Origin: Variovorax sp. UMC13
Lineage (GTDB): Bacteria; Pseudomonadota; Gammaproteobacteria; Burkholderiales; Burkholderiaceae_C
Direction: 5' to 3'
NCBI RefSeq assembly: GCF_014170375.1
Contig: NZ_LZZW01000025.1
Span: forward strand, 124,001-188,000
DNA length: 64,000 nt
The position numbers were made by a program, and so were the translations under genes. This document shows positions 54,495 to 61,518 of this stretch, one piece after another. The notes beneath the pieces were generated by a model. The model searched no databases. It was not told the DNA's origin and was given only the letters and a program-made list of their open reading frames with translations. The stretch's first letter is position 1. Each line of letters starts with the position of its first letter.

Positions 54495-54974
54495 TCAGCC
54501 CGCGAGCGCGGCTTCGATCGCGGCGATGTCGATCTTCTTCATGGTCATCATGGCGTCGAAGGCCCGCTTGGACGCCGCGCGATCCGGGTTCGCGAGCGAC
54601 GCCGTCAGGATCCTGGGCGTGATCTGCCAGGACAGGCCCCAGCGGTCGCGGCACCAGCCGCACTCGCTCTCCTGGCCGCCATTGCCCACGATGGCATTCC
54701 ACAGGCGGTCCGTCTCGGCCTGGTCGTCGGTCGCGATCTGAAAGGAGAAGGCCTCGCTGTGCTTGAACTGCGGGCCGCCGTTCAAGCCGATGCAAGGGAT
54801 GCCGGCGACGGTGAACTCGACCACCAGCACATCGCCTTGCTGGCCCGAGGGATAGTCGCCCGGCGCGCGATGGACTGCACCGACACGGCTGTCGGGAAAG
54901 GTCTGCGCATAGAAGCGGGCCGCCTCCTCGGCGGTGCCGTCGTACCAAAGACAGATCGTGTTCTTGGCGGTCAT
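54495..54974 (-). CDS. VOC-family protein (PhnB / 3-demethylubiquinone methyltransferase-like)
   Basis: The protein has 159 residues. NTICLWYDGTAEEAARFYAQTFPDSRVGAV and the core GLNGGPQFKHSEAFSFQI with CGWCRDRWGLSWQITP define the PhnB-like vicinal oxygen chelate group. The C-terminus MMTMKKIDIAAIEAA is typical. The biochemical role of this group is unsettled. Confidence 0.9.
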   Translation of the reverse strand: MTAKNTICLWYDGTAEEAARFYAQTFPDSRVGAVHRAPGDYPSGQQGDVLVVEFTVAGIPCIGLNGGPQFKHSEAFSFQIATDDQAETDRLWNAIVGNGGQESECGWCRDRWGLSWQITPRILTASLANPDRAASKRAFDAMMTMKKIDIAAIEAALAG

Positions 54975-55274
54975 GGTGTCTCCTGGATTTCAGTGAGCCG
55001 CAGGTTCGCAGCGGGCGGACAAGCTACTGCGCCCCCGACGGCCTGTCAACGTAAGGCCAGGCGCACATCCCATGGCACGGAGGAGGGCGATCGGCCGATG
55101 CCCGGCGCCAGGACGCGAGAAAATCGAGGAACGGATCGATCGCGCCGATAGCCAGGCGCCGCGCGTGTGACCTGAGTCCAGGACGCGCAACCGGGGAACT
55201 GCACCTGCTGCAGCGAAACCCGCATGGCCTACCCGTACTTTTTTGATGACGAATGCGCTGGTGGATGAACCAGC
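54975..55274. other. Intergenic region, no gene recognised
   Basis: These 300 bases between divergent genes hold nothing I can assign. Confidence 0.4.
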
Positions 55275-56129
55275 GTGAACCGAGGTTTTGATTTGAGAAC
55301 GAAGAGAGCTGCCCGGCGGCGTGGCGATGCCACGCGGCTCATGCGCAGAAGCATGCTTGGCGTCGTGTTGGCGGTGGTTGCCGCGGTCCAGGTTCCTGGT
55401 TGCAGCCTGGAACCTTCGGCCACACCCCCATCGGTTTCCGTGGAATCGCCGGCCCGCTCACGGGCCGTCGTCGAAGGTTTTGCCCAGTGCCCGCAGCACT
55501 TTCCCGGCCCGGCCCCGACGGTCGCGTGGCCCGGCCGCCAGCGGGCCTTGTGTTTCGACGGTTTTGCCGCCCTGTACTCGGGCGAGAGCAAGACCCCGCT
55601 GTACACCGTCCAGAAACTCACGCGCGCCAGCGTCGAAGCCGCGAAAGGCATCAAACGCGTGGATCGCTTCTATCCCGAAGCCCGCCTGCCGGCCGCCGAC
55701 CGCGCGCAACTCGCCGACTACGCGGGCAGCGGCTACGACCGCGGCCATCTTTCGCCAGCCGGCGACATGCCCAGCGTGACGGCCAAGGCGCAATCCTTCT
55801 CGCTGGCGAACATGGTCCCGCAGGCGCCCCAACTCAACCAAGGGGCCTGGAATCAGATCGAGCAGTCGACGCGCAAGTACGCGGCGCGCGCGAACGGCGC
55901 CGTCTTCGTGTTCACCGGCCCCAGCTTCGATCGGCAGCCCGCCACGATCGGCCCGGGCAAGGTCTGGGTTCCGAGCCACACGTGGAAGGTGGTCTACAGC
56001 AGCGGCGATGGGCGGGCCTGGGCCTACTGGACGGTCAACCGCGGCAGAACGCACAGCCTGCAGCCCATCGGTTATCGGGAGTTCGAGCAGCGCTCCGGGC
56101 TGGCCTTGCTGCCGGAGGCGATGCACTAG
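55275..56129 (+). CDS. DNA/RNA non-specific endonuclease (NucA type)
   Basis: The frame opens at a GTG at 55275; an ATG at 55341 (MRRSMLGVVLAVVAAVQVPGC) may be the true start and gives an export signal that could end at a lipobox-like VPGC. The catalytic signature GYDRGHLSPAGDM lies near the middle, followed by NMVPQAPQLNQGAWNQIE with the metal-binding Asn. The enzyme probably degrades external nucleic acid in the envelope. It is the last host gene before the viral element. Confidence 0.9.
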   Translation: MNRGFDLRTKRAARRRGDATRLMRRSMLGVVLAVVAAVQVPGCSLEPSATPPSVSVESPARSRAVVEGFAQCPQHFPGPAPTVAWPGRQRALCFDGFAALYSGESKTPLYTVQKLTRASVEAAKGIKRVDRFYPEARLPAADRAQLADYAGSGYDRGHLSPAGDMPSVTAKAQSFSLANMVPQAPQLNQGAWNQIEQSTRKYAARANGAVFVFTGPSFDRQPATIGPGKVWVPSHTWKVVYSSGDGRAWAYWTVNRGRTHSLQPIGYREFEQRSGLALLPEAMH

Positions 56130-56599
56130 GACGCGGCCGAGGCCCGGTGCGGAAGGGTCTTGGTGCTTCGAATGCGATCTTCGGTCGCCAGGGGACCGGA
56201 GAGCACCGTCCTTACGCCTCCTTGATTTAACATAATATACAGACTGCCCGTAACATTTTGTTTCAATTGGGTAGCAGCCTGCGCGCCTTGGGGGGAGGGC
56301 GCAGCACTCGCCCCAACGGCCATCACCACGGTGGCCGCGAGCCCTGCGAAACGCTCCCAGAACATCCGGGATTCCGACGTTTTCGCCCGCTCAGCGTGAG
56401 CGCTGGCAATGATCGGCGCAGGGTTGTCCATCTCCAGCAGGGCGGCCAGCTTGAGCGCTGCGTCGTCGCTGAGAAAGTCTTTGCCCGTGCGGTACTTGCT
56501 GATCTGTCCGCGCCCGACGCCGAGTTTGGGCGCCAGTGCGTAGTCGGTGAGGGAGTGCTTGGCCTTCGCCAGGTCAAGCCATTCGGTTGTGGTGCGCAT
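56126..56599 (-). CDS. Provirus Cro/CI-like repressor with membrane segment
   Basis: The protein has 157 residues. The N-terminal helix-turn-helix reads LAKAKHSLTDYALAPKLGVG and then RGQISKYRTGKDF, as in XRE regulators of small phages (DUF3693-like). A hydrophobic segment near residues 85-103 (RFAGLAATVVMAVGASAA) suggests membrane association. The ribosome binding site TAGGAG lies 6 bases ahead of the ATG. The last 38 or so codons run through the dif-like site (SLYIMLN) into host DNA, so the C-terminus would differ in the excised circle. It probably keeps the provirus silent. Confidence 0.75.
   Translation of the reverse strand: MRTTTEWLDLAKAKHSLTDYALAPKLGVGRGQISKYRTGKDFLSDDAALKLAALLEMDNPAPIIASAHAERAKTSESRMFWERFAGLAATVVMAVGASAAPSPQGAQAATQLKQNVTGSLYIMLNQGGVRTVLSGPLATEDRIRSTKTLPHRASAAS
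56225..56252 (-). promoter_or_regulatory. dif-like XerC/XerD site, left attachment junction of the provirus
   Basis: On the minus strand TGTATATTATGTTAAAT (56241-56225) is the exact central hexamer plus XerD arm of proteobacterial dif. The XerC arm at 56252-56242 is degenerate, keeping only a short core. This is the composition expected at one junction of an element integrated by host XerCD: host XerD half on the host side, poor viral XerC half on the element side. All viral-type genes lie on the right side. Confidence 0.82.
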
Positions 56600-56607
56600 C
56601 GTCGGCT

Positions 56608-56628
56608 CCTAAGGGAGTGTTCCTAAGG
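56608..56628. promoter_or_regulatory. Tandem CCTAAGG motif, probable repressor operator O1
   Basis: CCTAAGG occurs at 56608-56614 and 56622-56628, 14 bases apart, directly upstream of the repressor start. The same pair with the same spacing recurs at 61211-61231. Spacing of about one and a third helical turns and symmetry of CCTNAGG suggest cooperative repressor binding. Confidence 0.5.
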
Positions 56629-56707
56629 CGTCTAGTGTAGGTAGACGTCGACCGTCGAGCAACGCAATCGCGCCAGCGAACGTTCGCCGACAGTTGACAC
56701 GTCTACC
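56629..56707. promoter_or_regulatory. CGTCTA/TAGACG inverted-repeat cluster
   Basis: CGTCTA (56629-56634) and TAGACG (56642-56647) face each other, and GGTAGACGT (56640-56648) is the exact reverse complement of ACGTCTACC (56699-56707). The last copy overlaps a -35 element. This is a second candidate operator set, perhaps for the regulator at 56867. Confidence 0.45.
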
Positions 56708-56723
56708 GGAGGCGAACTAAAGT
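56694..56723 (+). promoter_or_regulatory. Rightward sigma70-type promoter candidate
   Basis: TTGACA at 56694-56699 and TAAAGT at 56718-56723 with an 18-base spacer. A transcript would pass antisense to the gene at 56867 before reaching the rightward operon that begins at 57238. Confidence 0.45.
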
Positions 56724-56866
56724 CCGGCCGTCGCCCGCCCGGACCTTTCGCTTTCGTCGGCTCCCGGGGTCCAGCAATTTGCAGTTGCCTGGGTGGGCGG
56801 CCCCCTCGGGGTGCAGTGGGCCGACGACAACGGGAAAGACGAACCATGAAACATCCAGCAGCGGCT

Positions 56867-57205
56867 TCAGCGAAAGACTGCGTCGTACCGCTCGTCGGTG
56901 CCGTAGTCGATCAGACCGGCGTCGGTCAGAGCGTTTGCCACCCTGAAAAACTCGATAGGGCCATAGGTCACGCATCGGCGGTAGACCTTGCCGGCTTGAT
57001 TGGCAATGCCGATCTCGCGGATGTTCAGGTCAGAGGCGCCACGTTCGGCGTGCTCAGAGAGGGCGGCGAGGATTTTGTGGTCATCGGCGCGCGGCGGTAC
57101 CGCCTGATCGATGTAAGTGAGCAAGGCTTCCTCCGGGGTGTAGATGTTTCTGAGTATCGCTATCTGCTCGACTATTTGAAGAAGGAGCTGGCCGGAATGC
57201 TCCAA
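56867..57205 (-). CDS. Provirus small regulator-like protein
   Basis: The protein has 112 residues: MEHSGQLLLQIVEQIAILRN, a charged middle, then ILAALSEHAERGASDLNIRE and FFRVANALTDAGLIDYGTD, which looks like a winged helix. Third codon positions are strongly GC, unlike the overlapping plus-strand frame 56816-57241, so this strand is preferred. No family is recognised. It is divergent from the replication operon and is a candidate second switch protein. Confidence 0.6.
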   Translation of the reverse strand: MEHSGQLLLQIVEQIAILRNIYTPEEALLTYIDQAVPPRADDHKILAALSEHAERGASDLNIREIGIANQAGKVYRRCVTYGPIEFFRVANALTDAGLIDYGTDERYDAVFR

Positions 57206-57237
57206 AAATCTGAGCTGGCCGTGCGGGGAGAAGCTGC

Positions 57238-57426
57238 ATGAAACACACGATCAAGCTCGACACGCTCAAGGCGCTGGTCATCGAGCCCGAAGGAGACAGC
57301 ATCCGTCTCACGATCACGGTTGGCTCCGTGCCCGCATACCGCACCTGCATGAGCCAGGCCATGGCCGGCGTGCTGGTGTCGGCCCTTGAGCAGGTCGCGG
57401 CCGACGCGAGCAGGGCGGCGGCGTGA
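57238..57426 (+). CDS. Provirus small protein, first gene of the rightward operon
   Basis: The protein has 62 residues (MKHTIKLDTLKALVIEPEGD, then SIRLTITVGSVPAYRTCMSQ). Beta-rich N-terminus and helical C-terminus; no family recognised. Its stop overlaps the next ATG, starting a chain of coupled genes. Confidence 0.6.
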   Translation: MKHTIKLDTLKALVIEPEGDSIRLTITVGSVPAYRTCMSQAMAGVLVSALEQVAADASRAAA

Positions 57427-57527
57427 TGGAAATCGCCAACGTCGGGCTCATCGCGAGCGGGTGCCTGTGCATCGGCTTCCTGCTGGGGTGCTTCTGGCAC
57501 TCGGTCCAGTTCGGCGACGACGAATGA
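57426..57527 (+). CDS. Provirus 33-residue single-span membrane protein
   Basis: The sequence MEIANVGLIASGCLCIGFLL, then GCFWHSVQFGDDE, is a single membrane helix with a short acidic tail. The ATG shares one base with the previous stop and the stop overlaps the next ATG (ATGA). Such tiny membrane proteins are common in PM2-like and filamentous phages. Confidence 0.65.
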   Translation: MEIANVGLIASGCLCIGFLLGCFWHSVQFGDDE

Positions 57528-57718
57528 CCGGCCAGCTGCAGGCGCCGCAGTTCGGGCTCCGCTCCGGCCTGCCGCCGCTCACCGACAACCCGGCCGCCGC
57601 TGGCCGCGCCGCGCCGATGCCAGCCGCGATCCGGGACCGGCTCGCAGCGCAGCGCGCCGCATGCTTCAACTCGTCGTCCCTGCGCGTTGCGCGCCATCCG
57701 GACGTGTGGCGCCTGTGA
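57524..57718 (+). CDS. Provirus small protein before the replication gene
   Basis: The protein has 64 residues (MTGQLQAPQFGLRSGLPPL..., FNSSSLRVARHPDVWRL). Its ATG overlaps the previous stop and its stop overlaps the GTG of the replication gene. Pro/Ala-rich and basic. No family recognised; existence rests mainly on the precise overlaps. Confidence 0.5.
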   Translation: MTGQLQAPQFGLRSGLPPLTDNPAAAGRAAPMPAAIRDRLAAQRAACFNSSSLRVARHPDVWRL

Positions 57719-59592
57719 GCATTGCCGCCTACCTCGACCGCTACGACAAGATTCGCTTGCGGACGGTCGTTGACCGCTTCCCGCTGTCGTGGCAGGCCAG
57801 GCTGACCAAGCACCTGGGCCGGCTCAACGATGTGAACTTCCATCGCTGGAAGGAACGCGTGCTGCAGCTGACCGACGCGGAGCGCGGCGGCATCCGGCCC
57901 GACGCTGGAGACGCTGAAATTGTGGCGGCGGCCACCGTCACGGCCAACGACATGGACCGGCGCATGTGCCACCTTCGCGTCATCGCGGAGCGCTCGGACG
58001 GCCACGCGCCGATGCGTGCGCGCTACGGCGCGGGCTGGGTCGATCTGTGGCTGGCCGGGCAGGCGAGGGCGCTGATGCTCGCGCGCGGCATGCTCGACCT
58101 CTGGCCGGCCGGCGCCACCGTCACGCGGGCCGGCGCGCTGCGCCGGCTGTGCTGCGCGCGCTGGTGGCGCCGCGCGCTGCGCAAGCTGCACGCGCGCACC
58201 GTCGAAGCCTGCGCCATCGGCATTGGCCTGGTGAGCCGCGACGCTGGGCTGTACGTCAGCAATGAGGGCGTGAAGCGCAGGGCAGGGCAGAACGCTCGCA
58301 ACGCTGCAGCACTGGAAAGCGTGACGGCGGTCAACGACATGATGCAGGCGCACACGCTGGCCGACCTCGCGGCCACCGGCACGTCAAACAAGGCGATTCG
58401 CCGCGTCGAACTGTTGACCCGCATCGCCGGGTTCGAACTGATCGCGCAGGGCCTGGGGCATCAGGGCTGGATGGTCACGATGACCTGCCCGAGCAGGTTC
58501 CACAAAATGACCACTCGCGCCGACGGCCGCGTGGTTCCCAATCCACGTTACGACGGGAGCACCCCCCATGAAGCGCAGTCCTATCTCTCTCGCTGCTGGG
58601 CACGTTGCCGGGCTGCTGCTGCCCGGGCCGGGCTCGACATGTACGGCTTCCGGATTGCGGAACCTCAACACGATGGAACGCCGCATTGGCACTCTCTCCT
58701 GTTCGTTCGAAACGGTGACGGCGAGCGTCTTTCCGGACTGGTTCGCAAGTACTTTCTGGACAATGAATCGCCTCTAGAGCCAGGCGCGCAGAAGCACCGC
58801 GTTGACTTCGAATGGATCAACCCGGCGAAGGGCTCGGCGGTCGGCTACGTCATCAAGTACGTGAGCAAGAACATCGACGGGCACGGGGTCGGGCTCGACC
58901 TTTTCGGCAATGACGCGATCACATCGAGCCAGCGCGTGGAAGCCTGGGCCGCGACGTGGCGCATCCGCCAGTTCCAGCAGATCGGCGGCGCGCCGGTGGG
59001 CGTGTGGCGCGAACTGCGCCGCATCAACCCGGACAACGTGAGCGACACCGCGCCGGCCGCGCTGCGCGCCGCCGTGTCGGCGGTCAACGCGAAGGGCGAA
59101 CCGGGCGTGCAGTCCGTGGCCTGGATGCGCTACACCACGGCGCAAGGCGGCATTGGGTGCAAGCGCAAGGACATGCGCCTGCGGCTGATGAAAGAGGATC
59201 GCGGCGCCTTCGCGCAGCCAGGCCGCTACGGAGAGCCGCTGGCCCCGAAGCTGCTGGGCGTTGACGCTGCCGGCGTGCAGCTGTTTCGCAACCACATCCA
59301 TCAGATGAACCCGGCCGCGCCGGCCTTCACGCGCCCCGTGTTCGCGTCCGTTGAGTCGGAGCGCTGCGAGTGGGTCGTGGGCCTGGGCGAAGAGGCCGCC
59401 ATGCGCACGGCGCGGCTGGTGTTCCAGCGCAGCGGCGAAGCCGCGAGCACTCGGATTCATGTCAATAACTGTACGGGCCGCGACCTGAGCCGCGTGAGCG
59501 AGTTCGCTCCGGTGCGCGCCTACCACCCCCGATTGAGGCGCTTCGCCTCAAGACCGAAGCCACCGGAACCCGTGGCAGCAATGGAGAGATGA
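57715..59592 (+). CDS. Rolling-circle replication initiator (GPA family)
   Basis: The protein has 625 residues from the GTG at 57715, which overlaps the preceding stop (GTGA). It has the metal-binding HUH motif PHWHSLLF at residues 323-330 (His324, His326) and the paired active-site tyrosines Tyr378 and Tyr382 in GYVIKYVSKNIDG. This Y-x-x-x-Y arrangement with KNIDG is the hallmark of the phage gene A superfamily (P2, phiX174, PM2 P12). It nicks one strand at the origin and stays covalently attached. The origin is not identified. The N-terminal 250 residues are helical and unassigned. Confidence 0.9.
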   Translation: MSIAAYLDRYDKIRLRTVVDRFPLSWQARLTKHLGRLNDVNFHRWKERVLQLTDAERGGIRPDAGDAEIVAAATVTANDMDRRMCHLRVIAERSDGHAPMRARYGAGWVDLWLAGQARALMLARGMLDLWPAGATVTRAGALRRLCCARWWRRALRKLHARTVEACAIGIGLVSRDAGLYVSNEGVKRRAGQNARNAAALESVTAVNDMMQAHTLADLAATGTSNKAIRRVELLTRIAGFELIAQGLGHQGWMVTMTCPSRFHKMTTRADGRVVPNPRYDGSTPHEAQSYLSRCWARCRAAAARAGLDMYGFRIAEPQHDGTPHWHSLLFVRNGDGERLSGLVRKYFLDNESPLEPGAQKHRVDFEWINPAKGSAVGYVIKYVSKNIDGHGVGLDLFGNDAITSSQRVEAWAATWRIRQFQQIGGAPVGVWRELRRINPDNVSDTAPAALRAAVSAVNAKGEPGVQSVAWMRYTTAQGGIGCKRKDMRLRLMKEDRGAFAQPGRYGEPLAPKLLGVDAAGVQLFRNHIHQMNPAAPAFTRPVFASVESERCEWVVGLGEEAAMRTARLVFQRSGEAASTRIHVNNCTGRDLSRVSEFAPVRAYHPRLRRFASRPKPPEPVAAMER

Positions 59593-59768
59593 CTATGTTT
59601 GGAGTTTGGGACGCGGTCAAAGTGACCGCCCAGGACCACGCACGCGCCGGCCAGGCCGGCGTCGTGTTCGCAACGAAGGCCGACCACCCGGACGAGGTGG
59701 CCGTGCGTTTCGACGCTGACAGCGCCGTGGTGCTCGTCAGCGTCACCGATCTGCAGCGCCTGGGCTGA
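59589..59768 (+). CDS. Provirus small protein
   Basis: The protein has 59 residues (MTMFGVWDAVKVTAQDHARA, then GQAGVVFATKADHPDEVAVR). Beta-rich, perhaps SH3-like (KOW-type pattern: V-K-V... G-Q-A-G-V-V). The ATG overlaps the replication gene stop (ATGA). Similar small proteins sit after the initiator in inoviruses, where some bind single-stranded DNA; a role here is open. Confidence 0.6.
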   Translation: MTMFGVWDAVKVTAQDHARAGQAGVVFATKADHPDEVAVRFDADSAVVLVSVTDLQRLG

Positions 59769-59773
59769 TCGGC

Positions 59774-60085
59774 ATGGCACGCATCGGATACGCGCCCTGC
59801 GGCTGCCACGGCTGCGGAAACCCTGAGGCGGCTGTCTCAGAGACGGCGGCCGGAACGCTGTCGGTGACGTGTCACCGATGCGAGTTCTCCAGCTACGCCA
59901 AGCGCGGCACCAAGGCCGCGCGGCTGGTGCGCGCCGCGATGACGCCGGAAGAGGGCGAGCAGCCCGCGCCGGCACCAGCACCGGCGCCCGCGGCGCCGAA
60001 AAAGACCGCCGCGCCAGCGCCGGTACCGATGCCCACGCCGAAGCCGGCGCGCGCGTCCTCCGCATTCAACATGGGCCAGCTATGA
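59774..60085 (+). CDS. Provirus zinc-ribbon protein
   Basis: The protein has 103 residues. CGCHGCG near residue 9 and CHRCEF near residue 33 form a four-Cys zinc ribbon with a GTLSVTCH strand, followed by a long Pro/Ala tail (PAPAPAPAPAAPKK). The fold suggests nucleic acid or protein binding, perhaps transcription control of late genes. The stop overlaps the next ATG. Confidence 0.7.
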   Translation: MARIGYAPCGCHGCGNPEAAVSETAAGTLSVTCHRCEFSSYAKRGTKAARLVRAAMTPEEGEQPAPAPAPAPAAPKKTAAPAPVPMPTPKPARASSAFNMGQL

Positions 60086-60564
60086 CCACCACCGACAACG
60101 CGCCGCCCTCGGCGCTCCAGGGCCTTGCGGCTGACGCCGACATGCTCGGCACCATCGACAGCGAGCGCGACCAGGCGCAGGGGCAGGGCGCCGAGGTGGC
60201 GGCCGAGCCGGCGCCGCCGTCCAACGAATCGCTCATCGCCGGCATGCTCGAGATGGGCCGGGATGTGTTCTGCGAGTTCACCAGCTGCAGCACGCCGAAG
60301 GCGGTGCTGGGCGAGTCGCAGATTGGAAGCCTGTCGGTGGCCTGGGCCCGCGTGCTCGACAAGCGAGGCATCAGCCTGCACCACTACATGGGCAACTACG
60401 GCGAGGAAATCGCCGCGTGCGTCATGACGTACACCATCGGGGCGAACCTGTATCGCGCCGTGAGTTCGGAAATGATCGCGCGGGAAGCGAACGCGGCAGC
60501 GTTGGCGCGGCATGCCAAGCGCACTGTGCCGGCTGACGATGGCGTGGCCGGCGATGGCGGCTAA
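60082..60564 (+). CDS. Provirus protein upstream of the packaging ATPase
   Basis: The protein has 160 residues from the ATG at 60082 (overlapping the previous stop). The Ala/Pro-rich first 45 residues lead to a compact helical domain (MLEMGRDVFCEFTSCSTPKA, then VAWARVLDKRGISLHHYMGN and YGEEIAACVMTYTIGANLYR). No family is recognised. It overlaps the ATPase start by 11 bases. Confidence 0.65.
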   Translation: MTTTDNAPPSALQGLAADADMLGTIDSERDQAQGQGAEVAAEPAPPSNESLIAGMLEMGRDVFCEFTSCSTPKAVLGESQIGSLSVAWARVLDKRGISLHHYMGNYGEEIAACVMTYTIGANLYRAVSSEMIAREANAAALARHAKRTVPADDGVAGDGG

Positions 60565-61222
60565 GGCGCTCTGCATCGCGGCGTTCGGCGCGCGCGGCAC
60601 CGGCAAAACCGCCTGGGTAAAGCAGCAGGTCGCCAGCGCGAAGCCGGCGCGGCTGCTGGTGTGGGACTTCAAGCATGACCCGTCGCTCAAGGTCGGCATG
60701 GGCAAGCCGCTGGGCAGCCTGGGCGAGGTGATCAGGGCCATGGACGCGCCGGCATTCCAGCTGCGCTATCTGGTCGATCACGGCCGCGACGTGATCGCGC
60801 AGTTCGACCTGTTCTGTCGGGCGGCCTACGCGGCCGGTGACCTGCTCATGTTCGTTGACGAACTGCCGGAGGTAACCAAGGCCAACAGTGCGCCGCCAGC
60901 GTGGCGCCGCTGCGTCAACGTCGGCCGGGAGTATCAAGACGGCGGCAAGGTGAAACGGCTGTCGATCATCGGGGCAGGGCAGCGGCCGGCTGAATGCGAC
61001 AAGACCTTTATCGCCAACTGCGACGTGATCCACACGGGCCGGCTCGGCGACGTGGCCGACGCGAAGCGCTTCGCTCGATCCTGGGGCGTCATGCCTGAGG
61101 TGCTGACGAACCTGCCCGACCTCGAATGGATCGAGAAACGGGCCGACAGCCGAGAAATCGCACGCGGGAAGCTCACTTTTCGCAAGGCCAGCGCGGCCCC
61201 TGCGAAGCCTCCTAAGGGGTAG
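60554..61222 (+). CDS. P-loop ATPase, probable genome packaging ATPase
   Basis: The protein has 222 residues from the ATG at 60554 (alternatives at 60539 and 60512). Walker A GARGTGKT is at residues 12-19 and Walker B LLMFVDE around 97-103, with a conserved GAGQRPAECDKTFIANC stretch that looks like a sensor region. The size and place directly before the capsid gene match the P9-type packaging ATPases of double jelly-roll viruses and the related FtsK/HerA and Zot-like proteins. It most likely drives DNA into the capsid. Confidence 0.82.
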   Translation: MAAKALCIAAFGARGTGKTAWVKQQVASAKPARLLVWDFKHDPSLKVGMGKPLGSLGEVIRAMDAPAFQLRYLVDHGRDVIAQFDLFCRAAYAAGDLLMFVDELPEVTKANSAPPAWRRCVNVGREYQDGGKVKRLSIIGAGQRPAECDKTFIANCDVIHTGRLGDVADAKRFARSWGVMPEVLTNLPDLEWIEKRADSREIARGKLTFRKASAAPAKPPKG

Positions 61223-61231
61223 TTCCTGAGG
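61211..61231. promoter_or_regulatory. Tandem CCTNAGG motif, operator O2
   Basis: CCTAAGG at 61211-61217 and CCTGAGG at 61225-61231, 14 bases apart, repeat the arrangement upstream of the repressor gene. A weaker third pair (CCTCCAC at 61285 and CCTCAGG at 61299-61305) keeps the 14-base spacing just before the next gene. Confidence 0.5.
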
Positions 61232-61312
61232 CGCGTGGTTTTGTGGTTCGGTCGATTGGCGGTCTGATCGCTGCCATCGATTGACCTCCACGAATCAACC
61301 TCAGGAACCACC

Positions 61313-61477
61313 GTGAACCTCACTTCCTCGCAAGTCACCAAGCTCGGGCTCGGCCTGGGCATCTGCTTCGCCGTCTACAAGTTCATCCCGCACCCGGCCG
61401 CCAAGGCCGCAGCGCTCGGCGTGGCCGGCGTGATCGTCGGCAAACAGGTGCCGTACCTGTCGGCCGCGCTGGCCTAA
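61313..61477 (+). CDS. Provirus small membrane protein before the capsid gene
   Basis: The protein has 54 residues from a GTG with AGGAA upstream: VNLTSSQVTKLGLGLGICFA, then VYKFIPHPAAKAAALGVAGV and IVGKQVPYLSAALA. Two hydrophobic helices surround a basic HPAAK turn. It is probably a virion membrane protein, comparable in place to the small membrane proteins that surround the PM2 capsid gene. Confidence 0.7.
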   Translation: MNLTSSQVTKLGLGLGICFAVYKFIPHPAAKAAALGVAGVIVGKQVPYLSAALA

Positions 61478-61518
61478 GCCCGCGCCCCCCGCCCTCCGAT
61501 CCACTCCCGGACCCCTAC

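Noticed and set aside
56816..57241. Plus-strand frame of 141 codons whose stop overlaps the ATG at 57238
   Set aside because: The minus-strand frame 56867-57205 has far better third-position GC and a more protein-like sequence. The neat overlap on the plus strand alone is not enough.
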